A stretch of 64,000 nt of DNA from Planctomycetota bacterium. Lineage in GTDB: Bacteria; Planctomycetota; UBA1135; GCA-002686595. The stretch lies in the NCBI GenBank assembly GCA_012959525.1, contig DUDB01000080.1:62001-126000 (forward strand). The letters are read 5' to 3'. Under the pieces are notes generated by a model. The model was not told the DNA's origin. It did not search any database and was given only the letters and a program-made list of their open reading frames with translations. A program made the translations under genes and the position numbers. This document shows positions 34,081 to 42,525 of the stretch, piece by piece (position 1 is the first letter of the stretch; every line of letters starts with the position of its first letter).

Positions 34081-37000
34081 ATGGCTGATCGCGGCGACAC
34101 ACACTACAGCGTCCCTTCCCTGAACCTCTGGTTCCTGGTCTCGAGCGTCTTGTTCCTGGGCACCATGGTCTGGGCGGTCATCGACGACTGGAATGCCGAA
34201 TGGAAACAGTACCAGCGCGACTTCCGGTCAATGGAGTTGGCTAAGGCTCAGTCCGCTCGGGTGGCCTTGGAGGCCGAGGGGGCCATCGGCCGTAGGGATG
34301 AATTGAGCCGCGCCGTCTACGATGCGTCCATAGCTCTTGCCGCTCAGGGTTCGGCTCTGCAGGACGCAGAGCGTAGGACCTATGAGTTGAAGGAAGACCG
34401 CTTCAAGCTTGAGGAGGACTTCAAGAAGGTCAAGTCCATGCTGAACTGGCAGGTGTACGGGAGCGAGAAATCCGTTCTCGAAGGGGATAAGGATATCCCG
34501 CTATTGGAAGCCACAGAGCTTGCTGCCTATCGCGAAGACGTGGCGGCCAAGGGGCTTCTGTTCGAGGTGGCGACAATCGCGTGGGAGGCCGAGAGACAAA
34601 AGGTCGCGGACATGCGGAGTGCCATTGCTCAGGCCGAGAAGGACTTGGCTTCTGGAACCAAGGCCCTGACCCAGGTCGAGGAGCGCATTGAATCCCTTGC
34701 TCCCGGAGACGTGGCGACCCAAGTAGCGAATTTCATCCGCGACGACCTTCCCGGCCTCGAGTTCATCGGCCCCAATCTGAAGGTTCAAAAGTTCATTCCA
34801 TCGGGGGTTACCTTCGAACTGAACTTCACCAAGAAAGCTCGCATCGACATGTGCTCGACCTGCCACATGGGTATCGAGAACGGGGCCTTTGCAGGCGATG
34901 CTCAGCCCTACGCGGCGCACCCTCGGCTCGACCTGTTCCTTTCCTCCAAGTCGCCTCACCCCGCCAAGGAATTCGGCTGCACCGTCTGTCACCGAGGCGC
35001 TGGCGAAGGACTCTCCTTCCAGCACTCCGATCACCGCCCTTCTGACGAAGAGGAGGCGCGCATCTGGGATGCCTCACGCCACTGGCATAAGCAGCACCAC
35101 TGGGATTACCCCATGCTGCGCGAGCAGGATGTAGAGGCGGGCTGTGTGCAGTGCCACAAGAGCTCCATGGAGCTCATAGCGGACTCTGCCCCGCGTGTGA
35201 CAGATGGTTATCGACTGTTCGAAGAGAAGGGCTGCTACGCCTGCCACAAGGTGGACTGGTTCCCGACTGACCGTCGACCTGGACCGGCTCTGACCAACCT
35301 GGCGGCGAAACTCACCCCTGAGTTCACCAATGCCTGGATCGCCAACCCGCGCGGTTTCCGTCCGACGACCGACATGCCGCACTTCTTCAACTTGGAGAAC
35401 TGGCCCGAGGATGAAGTCGTCGTCACCAGTGAGTACGGTGCGGGACCCGAGATCCGGGGCGGGGAATGGAATCGAGCCGCCGTGGCCTCCATTACGACTT
35501 TCCTCTACGACCGGCACCCGCTCGACGCGGTTGAGCCGATTCCCGCTGACGTGCGCGCAGCTGCCGATGCCGAACGTGGTCGCGAGGTGATGAACCTCTC
35601 TGGTTGTTTCGCCTGCCACAACACGGCTCCGTTTATGGGAGAGACCGACGTGCTGCCGGCCGTCTCCAACAACCTCACTGAGCGCAACCAGATGGGTCCC
35701 AACCTGCGCGGTGTGGCTACCAAGCTCAACGCGGACTGGCTCTATCGCTGGATCCTCGACCCGAACTCCTATTGGCCGCACACGCGCATGCCCGACCTGC
35801 GTCTGTCCGAGACGGACGCCATGGACATTACTGCCTACGTCTTTGAAGATCCCGACGGGATCTTCACGGACACGCCCCACGGCTGGGAGGCTGACTCCGA
35901 GTATCTGTCGAATCTCGACCCGAAGGTTCTTCGCGAGCAGGCGCGGTGGTATTTCCAGAAGGACGGGCGCACGATTCTTGAGAGCCGACTCGATGCTGAG
36001 TGGAGCGATACAACCGTCCTAGCGAGCAAGCTCGGCGAGCGGCTGGTGATGACCTACGGGTGTTTCTCCTGCCACGAGATCTCTGGGATGGAGACGATGA
36101 TGCCCATCGGTACGGAGCTCACTAGCTGGGGCTCCAAGACCGTGGACAAGCTGGATTTCGGCCAACACTACCTGAAGGAAGTGGCGGATCTGCCGAAGCT
36201 TGACCACCACTACCGTGAGGGCTGGTTGGAGCGCAAGCTGCTGCGCCCCCGCGTGTTCGACATCGACAAGGTCAAGGTGCCCAAGGATCGCGCCCGCATG
36301 CCTTGGTTCGGTTTCTCGAAGGACGAGGCGCAAGCCGTGGCGACGTTCGTATTGGGGCTCGTCAATGACGAGGTGCCGGGCAAGAAAATGGAGCCCACGG
36401 CCGAGCAGGTCGTCAGCGATTCGGGCATGCGAGCCGTGCGGCAGAACAACTGCATGTCGTGCCACTTGGTGGACAACTCGCTTGTCACCTTCAGGAACGA
36501 GAGTGGTGGAATCCAGACCGTTCGCGGGATGATTCAGCCCCTCCTAGACGAGGCCGTGCCGCCCAGCATGAACTCCATGGACGCTTTCGCGGCCGATCGC
36601 GAGGTGGCGGAATTCAACGCGGATGAGGAGGTCGAGGAGGTCATCATTAAGCTGCTCGAGGCCGAGCCCGATTACGGCGGCCCGGGCGAATTGCACTTCC
36701 TGGAGTTGGACGACCTCGTGGACGTTACCCCATCGCGAGGGGGCTCGTTCGTCGACCAGGTACTTGAGTACTACATGTTCGGAACCTCCGTTGCGAACGA
36801 GAGCGGCGAGCCCGTGGCTTGGACCCATGGGGGTGCTGACGACCAGGGCGTGCTGCAGATTGAGGATGTGGACGGTCAGGTGCGCCCCTACTCGGCCACC
36901 GAACTGGACAAGCTACGCTGGACCTTCGCCCCTCCTGTGCTTCTCAACGAAGGGCACAAGCTTCAGCCCGACTGGTTCTACAACTTCCTGGCCAGCCCTT

Positions 37001-37866
37001 CCGAGATTCGCAAGCAGATACGGGTCAAGATGCCGACCTTCACCTTTGATCCGGGCGAGGCCGAGAGCATTGCCGGCTACTTCGGGAACAAGGCCCGTTG
37101 GGAGTGGCACAGCCGCTACGCGCGCACCCTGCGTCTAGCCGTGGGCCGTCAGCGGCTTTCAGGACTCAACGATCCTGACTCTCACAGCTGGAACATGCCC
37201 GCCGACAGTCTCGCCTGGCCCATCTTCCCACTAGCCAACATCACAGAATCGGGACCGGGCCTGAGTGCCGAAGAGATGGAGGCGCGCATGTCGGCCCAGC
37301 CCAAGCTGAAGCTGGACGCGGCCACGATCCGCTCGATCGAAGCCGGATACAAGACGGATGTCTTGGCCAGCTTTGACAAGCTCAAGGCCTGGGGTGACTC
37401 GCAGGGCTTCACTCTGGTTGGGCCCCTGAAGCGCGGCACGGAGACTCTGGAACGCCAGACCGCGTCCTACCTGGACGCGCGCCACTCCTTCCTGGCCGTG
37501 GGCGAGTCCGTGGGCGCAGAGGGCGTCAATTGCTACCAGTGCCACCCCAATGGAACGACCTATGTGGAGACACCCATTTCCTGGGCACCGTCCTTGGATG
37601 TTGTGGGCGCACGTTTGCGCCCCGACTGGGTGCGCGAGTGGCTCTGGAATCCGCCGGCCACCTACGTGGGCACGGCCATGGCCGTGAACTTTGGCTCGGA
37701 CGAGCCTCAATATCAGGCGCAGTACCCCTCTTCCACGAACGCCGAGCAGATCGACGCTGTCATGGACTGGCTGTACAACAAGGATCAGCGCGAGGTGGAC
37801 ATTCAGTCCGCCACCATTGCCGAGCAGGCGAGTAGGATCGAAGAACTCGAAGCCCAGCAGAAGTAG
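34081..37866 (+). CDS. Giant octaheme cytochrome c, respiratory complex subunit
   Basis: A 1261-residue exported, membrane-anchored cytochrome. N-terminal helix (SSVLFLGTMVWAVIDDW) is followed by a coiled-coil rich stretch to about residue 220. Eight CXXCH heme sites are visible at about residues 258, 300, 355, 385, 509, 661, 791 and 1151. The last two are 360 residues apart. Proline and acidic segments separate the modules, and the C-terminus is a short coiled coil (AEQASRIEELEAQQK). It sits between cytochrome b and a cupredoxin, so it probably replaces cytochrome c1/f and passes electrons to the cupredoxin or an oxidase. No known single-family label covers the whole length. Confidence 0.88.
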   Translation: MADRGDTHYSVPSLNLWFLVSSVLFLGTMVWAVIDDWNAEWKQYQRDFRSMELAKAQSARVALEAEGAIGRRDELSRAVYDASIALAAQGSALQDAERRTYELKEDRFKLEEDFKKVKSMLNWQVYGSEKSVLEGDKDIPLLEATELAAYREDVAAKGLLFEVATIAWEAERQKVADMRSAIAQAEKDLASGTKALTQVEERIESLAPGDVATQVANFIRDDLPGLEFIGPNLKVQKFIPSGVTFELNFTKKARIDMCSTCHMGIENGAFAGDAQPYAAHPRLDLFLSSKSPHPAKEFGCTVCHRGAGEGLSFQHSDHRPSDEEEARIWDASRHWHKQHHWDYPMLREQDVEAGCVQCHKSSMELIADSAPRVTDGYRLFEEKGCYACHKVDWFPTDRRPGPALTNLAAKLTPEFTNAWIANPRGFRPTTDMPHFFNLENWPEDEVVVTSEYGAGPEIRGGEWNRAAVASITTFLYDRHPLDAVEPIPADVRAAADAERGREVMNLSGCFACHNTAPFMGETDVLPAVSNNLTERNQMGPNLRGVATKLNADWLYRWILDPNSYWPHTRMPDLRLSETDAMDITAYVFEDPDGIFTDTPHGWEADSEYLSNLDPKVLREQARWYFQKDGRTILESRLDAEWSDTTVLASKLGERLVMTYGCFSCHEISGMETMMPIGTELTSWGSKTVDKLDFGQHYLKEVADLPKLDHHYREGWLERKLLRPRVFDIDKVKVPKDRARMPWFGFSKDEAQAVATFVLGLVNDEVPGKKMEPTAEQVVSDSGMRAVRQNNCMSCHLVDNSLVTFRNESGGIQTVRGMIQPLLDEAVPPSMNSMDAFAADREVAEFNADEEVEEVIIKLLEAEPDYGGPGELHFLELDDLVDVTPSRGGSFVDQVLEYYMFGTSVANESGEPVAWTHGGADDQGVLQIEDVDGQVRPYSATELDKLRWTFAPPVLLNEGHKLQPDWFYNFLASPSEIRKQIRVKMPTFTFDPGEAESIAGYFGNKARWEWHSRYARTLRLAVGRQRLSGLNDPDSHSWNMPADSLAWPIFPLANITESGPGLSAEEMEARMSAQPKLKLDAATIRSIEAGYKTDVLASFDKLKAWGDSQGFTLVGPLKRGTETLERQTASYLDARHSFLAVGESVGAEGVNCYQCHPNGTTYVETPISWAPSLDVVGARLRPDWVREWLWNPPATYVGTAMAVNFGSDEPQYQAQYPSSTNAEQIDAVMDWLYNKDQREVDIQSATIAEQASRIEELEAQQK

Positions 37867-37907
37867 CCCCCGCTAGTCGGAGGGCCCTCATAGGCGATGT
37901 GGTCCAA

Positions 37908-38678
37908 ATGATGAAGCGAACTCTCTCCCTCGTAGCCTTCCTTGGGCTAGCTGCTGTCTGGTCGGTTGCCCTTGGCATTGGTCAGGATGCGACCGCTGCG
38001 CAAGGCTCTGCTCCGTCAGGCAAGATCACCGGCCACATCCGCTTTGAAGGGGAGAAGCCCAAGGTCAAACCCCTGACGGTGACTGCAGTTCAATCCGTTG
38101 GTTGTTGTTCGGAAGGGGAAACCGTGGACGATCAGGACCGCTCTCTGCTGATTGGTGAGAAGCTTGGCATAGCGAACGTTGTCGTGTCCCTGACGGTCAA
38201 GGATGCGAAGGTCAAGGTCTCCGAGAAGCCGGTTGTCTACAACCAGACCTTCTGCCGCTTCGAACCGCACGTTCTCGTTGTTCCCGTGGGAACCACGGTC
38301 AGCTTCAAGAACTCAGACAAGTGTGTGCACAACGTTCATCTGTATGCTTTCCACAACACCGGGTTCAACCGGGCAGTCCCCCAAGGCAAGGATGCCAAGG
38401 GCACCTTCAAGCGCGCGGAGTCCATCAAGGTCAGCTGTGACATTCATCCCTGGATGGCGGGCTACGTGGTGGTGACGGACGCCACCCATTGGGCGTTGAC
38501 CGATGCCGAGGGTGGTTTCAGTCTGAAGGGCATCCCCGCCGGGACCTACGAGGTGCAGGTCTGGCACGAGAAGCTCGGGAAGGCCAAGACGGAAGTCACC
38601 GTGAAGGCTGACGGCACCGGTGAGCCGATCGAGCTCAAGATGGCTCCCAAGAAGCCCCGCACCCGACGCCGGAAGTAG
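37908..38678 (+). CDS. Exported cupredoxin with C-terminal carboxypeptidase-regulatory-like domain
   Basis: About 256 residues with a signal peptide (LSLVAFLGLAAVWSVALG). Type-1 copper ligands can be read as the His in KCVHNVHLYAF, the Cys in VSCDIHPWMAGY, and the following His and Met in the same motif (Cys-x-x-His-x-x-Met). The last 70 residues form a small beta sandwich (SLKGIPAGTYEVQVW), typical of carboxypeptidase-regulatory-like domains, followed by a Lys/Arg-rich tail. It begins 42 bp after the octaheme gene and is a natural electron acceptor for it. Start chosen at the Met pair 37908/37911; a GTG at 37899 is possible. Confidence 0.85.
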   Translation: MMKRTLSLVAFLGLAAVWSVALGIGQDATAAQGSAPSGKITGHIRFEGEKPKVKPLTVTAVQSVGCCSEGETVDDQDRSLLIGEKLGIANVVVSLTVKDAKVKVSEKPVVYNQTFCRFEPHVLVVPVGTTVSFKNSDKCVHNVHLYAFHNTGFNRAVPQGKDAKGTFKRAESIKVSCDIHPWMAGYVVVTDATHWALTDAEGGFSLKGIPAGTYEVQVWHEKLGKAKTEVTVKADGTGEPIELKMAPKKPRTRRRK

Positions 38679-38744
38679 CCTTGAGCGCGGGCCCGGGGTC
38701 AGACAGGGCCATGGTTACGTTCAGTTTGAGTCACCCTGTTGCTG

Positions 38745-38966
38745 TCAAGCTGCGTAGCGCATCCACGGTCCCATCCGACCTGCAATCCAGACAGTGGCCT
38801 TACTCTCGCCGCGGTAAGACCCGATAAGGTACTCGTCCCGTAAGACCTCGTTGTGGGGCAGGATTTCCAACAATCTACTCTCGATGCGAGGCAGGTACCT
38901 CGTACGTCGCTCCTCCGATCTCTCCACTCTTCCATTCACAGGTTCTCTCAAATGCAGTCCAGGCAA
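38745..38966 (-). CDS. Possible short gene or remnant opposite the cupredoxin-PDZ gap
   Basis: A 73-codon minus-strand frame between the cupredoxin and PDZ genes. Its second half (ILPHNEVLRDEYLIGSYRG, then TVWIAGRMGPWMR) has codon choice like the surrounding genes and hydrophobic/charged alternation. Its first 15 bp overlap the start of the PDZ gene. I recognise no family. It may be a decayed remnant or chance. Confidence 0.25.
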   Translation of the reverse strand: MPGLHLREPVNGRVERSEERRTRYLPRIESRLLEILPHNEVLRDEYLIGSYRGESKATVWIAGRMGPWMRYAA

Positions 38967-41180
38967 TTGTTCCTTACCAGTCTCCTTCTCAGCACCCCAG
39001 CGCTGGCTTTCCCTTCCCTCCAGGATCGGGAAGCGTCCTCGCAGGAAATCAGCGGACTGGCCGAAAAGGCCAGCGTGGAAGCCGAATTGGCCAAAGTTGA
39101 AGTGGAATTTCTACGGGAGCAGTTCGAGGCTTCTCGAGAGGGAATGGAGGTCAAGCGCCTCTCGCTGGCAACCGAAGGCCAAGGCCCTGATCGCGGGTAC
39201 CTCGGGGTCCAGATGACCATCGAGGACGGCGTCATGATCGTGGAAAGTGTGATGCCTGGAAGCGGGGCTGACAAAGCAGGCCTGCAGGCGGGTGATCGCA
39301 TTCTGAGCGTCAACAAGATCAAGTTCGACCAAGAAGGCGGTGAGGAGAAGCTGGCCAGCCTCAAGGCGGGGAAGAAAGCCAAGGTACATTTCGAGCGGCC
39401 TGGAGAAGGCTCTGTGCACATCATGCGGACCACCGTGTCCCTCAGCCCACTCTCAGCCATCGATCAAGGCGGAGAGTCCCGCGTTCAAGTCAATCGGCTG
39501 CGACGAGTCACTGAGGCGGAAGAAGACGGAGGTGGAGAACAACCCACCCGGCGGGTTCGCGTCCGCAAGTCCCTCGAGCGTGACGTTGAGCTGCATTCCC
39601 CTGAAGGGCGCGCTCGGGTCATGCGGGACGGTGAAAAGGGCGGGAACGTCATGTTCTTCGGCCCCGGAGAAGGACCCGGCAGCAAGATTGCCGATCACGA
39701 CGAAGACTCCGGCACCTTCGAAGTGCACTTTAGGGCTACCCCAGACGGCGAGAGCTTGCGGTTGCGAGGCAGTCAGGACGTGGAAATCCACGCCGACGGT
39801 GACCACAGCGAGTCCGACTCAGCCCGGTCGCTCGGCCGGGCCATTGTCAAGAGACGCTCGGAAGATGTCCAAGAGCGCGTCATGAAACTCAGGCTGGACG
39901 GTCACGATCTTGAAGGGCTCCCCGGGAACGTCCGCGAGCACATCCGTAAGCTGATCCGTGAGCAAGGGGGCGAGGGCGAGCACCAGATTCGCGTACGAAT
40001 GGACCGTGATCACGAAGAGAATGGCGAGGAGTCGGATGTTCACGTCATGCATCTCGGAGATGGTGGCGGAACCTGGGTCATGAAAGATGGAGACCACGCC
40101 CCAGAGGGGCAGCGCCGGGTGGAAGTATTCTCAGGAGAACACGACGGTCCCCACGTAACCCGTGACTTCGGTGTTGACCTGGAAGGGCTCCCCGAGCACA
40201 TCCGGGAGCTCATCAGGGAGCACGAGGGTGATAGCGATCAAGGCTCCCGCGGTTTCTTCATCATCGATAGCGAGGGCGATGATCATCAGGCTCATGAGCA
40301 CGACGGGCAGGATCATGACGTGCGTGTTCTGCATTTCGGAGATGGTGGTGGCCGAGGCATGCGTCTTGGCGGCGAAGTGAACGTCGATATAGAGATTGAG
40401 CACGACGGCCACGACGGCCACGACGGCCACGAGACCCAAGGCAAGGCCATCATCAAGATGTTGACCGGCGATGGTGAGCGCACCATGGAGTTGGATTTTG
40501 ATGGCGCGGACCTGCGGGAAATGGGCGGCCGTGTCCGGCAGTTGATGGCGGGGCGTGACTTCGATCTGAGGGACATCCTCGCTAGGGTCCGCGGCGGTCA
40601 AGACGATCGCTCAGATCGCGATTCTCGTGGCCTGCATCGCGAAGAGGACCACGACGGACGTGGAGATCGCGACTCTCGTGACCTGCATCGCGAAGAGGAC
40701 CACGGCGGACGTGGAGATCGCGACTCTCGTGACCTGCATCGCGAAGAGGACCACGGCGGACGTGAATATCGCGACTCCCGCGACCTGCATCGCGAAGAGG
40801 ACCACGGCGGACGTGGAGATCGCGACTCTCGTGACCTGCATCGCGATGAGGACCACGGCGGACGTGGAGATCGCGACTCTCGTGACCTGCATCGCGAAGA
40901 GGACCACGGCGGACGTGGAGATCGCGACTCTCGCGACATGTATCAGGAACAGGACCGCCGCATGGACCGCCCTCAGGTGTTTAGCCGGGGCCGGGGCCGG
41001 GGCCGGGGCCGGGGCACGGGGGTGATGTGGGGGCGCGGACGAGGTGGTCCGGACATGTTCCCCCATGAGGAGCATGACGGCGATGAGGATGAATTCGAGG
41101 AGCGTATCGAAGAACTCGAGGAGCGCATCGAGGAGCTGGAAGCACTCTTGGAGCGCTTCCGCGGGCGTCGCGACCGCTAA
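38952..41180 (+). CDS. Exported PDZ protein with charged tandem repeats
   Basis: A 742-residue exported protein (signal peptide FLTSLLLSTPALAF). Residues about 82-160 are one PDZ domain: GYLGVQMTIEDGVMIVESV, then GSGADKAGLQAGDRILSVN. A low-complexity acidic region follows. It contains three degenerate helical motifs of the form DLEGLP-x-x-(I/V)RE-x-IR-x-LI (about residues 318, 406 and 517). The 17-residue repeats at 40614-40970 and an Arg-Gly run (GRGRGRGRG) follow. The end is a Glu-rich coiled coil (EERIEELEERIEELE). No protease domain is present. It may bind C-terminal peptides and nucleic acid or metal, but this is inference. Confidence 0.7.
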   Translation: MQSRQLFLTSLLLSTPALAFPSLQDREASSQEISGLAEKASVEAELAKVEVEFLREQFEASREGMEVKRLSLATEGQGPDRGYLGVQMTIEDGVMIVESVMPGSGADKAGLQAGDRILSVNKIKFDQEGGEEKLASLKAGKKAKVHFERPGEGSVHIMRTTVSLSPLSAIDQGGESRVQVNRLRRVTEAEEDGGGEQPTRRVRVRKSLERDVELHSPEGRARVMRDGEKGGNVMFFGPGEGPGSKIADHDEDSGTFEVHFRATPDGESLRLRGSQDVEIHADGDHSESDSARSLGRAIVKRRSEDVQERVMKLRLDGHDLEGLPGNVREHIRKLIREQGGEGEHQIRVRMDRDHEENGEESDVHVMHLGDGGGTWVMKDGDHAPEGQRRVEVFSGEHDGPHVTRDFGVDLEGLPEHIRELIREHEGDSDQGSRGFFIIDSEGDDHQAHEHDGQDHDVRVLHFGDGGGRGMRLGGEVNVDIEIEHDGHDGHDGHETQGKAIIKMLTGDGERTMELDFDGADLREMGGRVRQLMAGRDFDLRDILARVRGGQDDRSDRDSRGLHREEDHDGRGDRDSRDLHREEDHGGRGDRDSRDLHREEDHGGREYRDSRDLHREEDHGGRGDRDSRDLHRDEDHGGRGDRDSRDLHREEDHGGRGDRDSRDMYQEQDRRMDRPQVFSRGRGRGRGRGTGVMWGRGRGGPDMFPHEEHDGDEDEFEERIEELEERIEELEALLERFRGRRDR
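40614..40970 (+). repeat. Seven tandem 51-bp in-frame repeats
   Basis: Six near-identical 51-bp units start at 40614, 40665, 40716, 40767, 40818 and 40869. A seventh, degenerate unit is at 40920-40970. Each encodes 17 residues of the type DRDSRDLHREEDHGGRG. The array is in frame with the PDZ gene and shows few substitutions between units, so it is recent or actively homogenised. Confidence 0.95.
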
Positions 41181-41202
41181 AAGACCCCTGTCGTTGCGAA
41201 GA

Positions 41203-41243
41203 AACAAGAAGGGCCGTTCCCGACCAGGAGCGGCCCTCTTGTT
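41203..41243. terminator. Strong stem-loop terminator between PDZ gene and convergent gene
   Basis: An inverted repeat starting AACAAGAAGGGCCG and ending CGGCCCTCTTGTT folds into a GC-rich stem of about 15 pairs with one bulge and a short loop (CGACCA). It lies 23 bp after the PDZ gene stop and 37 bp before the stop of the minus-strand gene, so it can serve both. A T-rich stretch follows on the minus strand. Confidence 0.7.
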
Positions 41244-41279
41244 GTGATCTGAGTAAGCCCGAAGCCTTGGGTGGGGCCG

Positions 41280-41618
41280 CTATTCCAGGCTTCTTGGGTC
41301 GAAGCCTTCGGGGAAGAGGTCTGGCAGAAGCTCCTCCAACTCATGCACTCTGGCCGAGGGTGTCCAAGTGTGCATGACGCGTGCGACGGAGATGAGAACC
41401 TCATCGTCGAGGTCCTCTTGGGTGGCACCACCCTCTTCCGCTGCTTCTTCGCCGCTCACCTTGCGGGCCAAGCTGTTGGCCACCATGGTCAGGATGCGGT
41501 TGCGGACGCTCTCCGGAGAGTGTAGCGCGCGCTCTACGAGCGGCAGGAGATGGGAGCCCCTGCTCAGGGAGAGCCCCTGGCGGGTACACATGCGCTGAAG
41601 GAGATTTTTGGCGTCCAT
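41280..41618 (-). CDS. Conserved-looking 112-residue helical protein, unknown
   Basis: A small soluble protein, mostly helical, with LLPLVERALHSPESVRNRIL, an Ala/Glu-rich stretch and a C-terminal ELEELLPDLFPEGFDPRSL. It has no signal peptide. The frame is open further upstream to 42113, but the Met at 41618 with MDAKNLLQRM directly before the helical region is the natural start. I do not recognise a family. It ends next to the shared terminator hairpin at 41203-41243 and is convergent with the PDZ gene. Confidence 0.5.
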   Translation of the reverse strand: MDAKNLLQRMCTRQGLSLSRGSHLLPLVERALHSPESVRNRILTMVANSLARKVSGEEAAEEGGATQEDLDDEVLISVARVMHTWTPSARVHELEELLPDLFPEGFDPRSLE

Positions 41619-41895
41619 GGTCGGGTTTCGAGGGGGGTGAAGTGCCTGAGACTGAATGAACCACCCAAAGGTATCCCACACTGGTAGGGCAGGCGGCTTC
41701 CTTCGACGTCGGAGTCGAGTCTCGATTCGAAACACCTGAGCCATGGACTTCATGGCCACACGCGGCCAGGGGATCCATGGGGCCACGGATTGCGCGTGAA
41801 TTTGCGCCCCGCATTCAAGCGCGCTGCGGCTGAGGCCGATGGAAGGGTGTCCATAACGCCTGTAAACGGCGACTTTGCACCGTCCCCAATCCGCC

Positions 41896-42525
41896 ATGTT
41901 CCGACACCTGATCACTTTGATTATCGGCGTGCTCCTCAGCGCCACCATCCTGCTCTTCGCCCTTGGTGGGCTTGGAATAGTGGATGGTGATCTGAATGCG
42001 GGCACGGCCTTGCGGATGGACATGGAACAGCTCGTGGAGGGATCGGATCTGGTCCTTGAGGCTCGGGTACTCTCGCAGACCCCTCTTCTTGGGACGGACG
42101 GCTTGGTGTACACGGACTTTGAGTTGGAAGTTCAGCGGACGTTTTGGGGCGAGGATCGCCCCTCACGCCGAGTCCGCTTGCCGGGTGGGGCCCTTTCCAC
42201 CGGCCGAGCTACCCTCATTCCAGGCATGGGAACTTTGCGCGTGGGTGAAGAAGCACTCTTGATGTTGAGCCCCGAAGGGCCACAAGGTGTGCGCGTCTTC
42301 TGCGGCCTGTCGCAGGGTCGCTACAGGATTCTGACGCCACTAACGGGCTCTCGCGTGGCCAGCCGAGAAGCGAGTGCAGAAGCCCTCCTGGACGCAACGA
42401 CCGGCATGCTGGTTCCGGGCACGCAGTCAGAGGTCCTTGAGTACGCTGATCTAATCGCACGTTGCACTGCCGCTGTCAGCGCGAAACGCGCTCGTCACAC
42501 ATCTAGTGAGGGCACCGGCAGATGA
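41896..42525 (+). CDS. Exported protein of unknown function, paired with the matrixin
   Basis: A 209-residue protein with an N-terminal membrane helix or signal (LITLIIGVLLSATILLFALGG). The mature part has beta strands such as LVLEARVLSQTP, VYTDFELEVQRTFWG and GMGTLRVGEEALLML. This looks like a small beta-barrel of the type that precedes secreted metalloproteases in myxobacteria and planctomycetes. It overlaps the following matrixin gene by 4 bp (ATGA at 42522-42525), so the two are translationally coupled and probably act together. Function is not known. Confidence 0.7.
   Translation: MFRHLITLIIGVLLSATILLFALGGLGIVDGDLNAGTALRMDMEQLVEGSDLVLEARVLSQTPLLGTDGLVYTDFELEVQRTFWGEDRPSRRVRLPGGALSTGRATLIPGMGTLRVGEEALLMLSPEGPQGVRVFCGLSQGRYRILTPLTGSRVASREASAEALLDATTGMLVPGTQSEVLEYADLIARCTAAVSAKRARHTSSEGTGR

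Noticed and set aside
31468..38678. Alternative complex III (ActA-F) interpretation
   Set aside because: A Rieske protein and cytochrome b are present, and no molybdopterin-type ActB or NrfD-like ActC/ActF is seen.
40614..40970. CRISPR-like array
   Set aside because: Units are directly adjacent with no unique spacers and stay in the reading frame of a gene; no cas genes are near.
40611..41207. Minus-strand frame made of repeated AISTSAVV units
   Set aside because: Mirror image of the 51-bp repeats of the PDZ gene; the plus frame has a signal peptide and a PDZ domain.
41619..41895. N-terminal extension of the 112-residue gene up to 42113
   Set aside because: The added sequence is Arg/Ser/Pro-rich, antisense to the next exported protein gene, and an ATG with good context stands at 41618.
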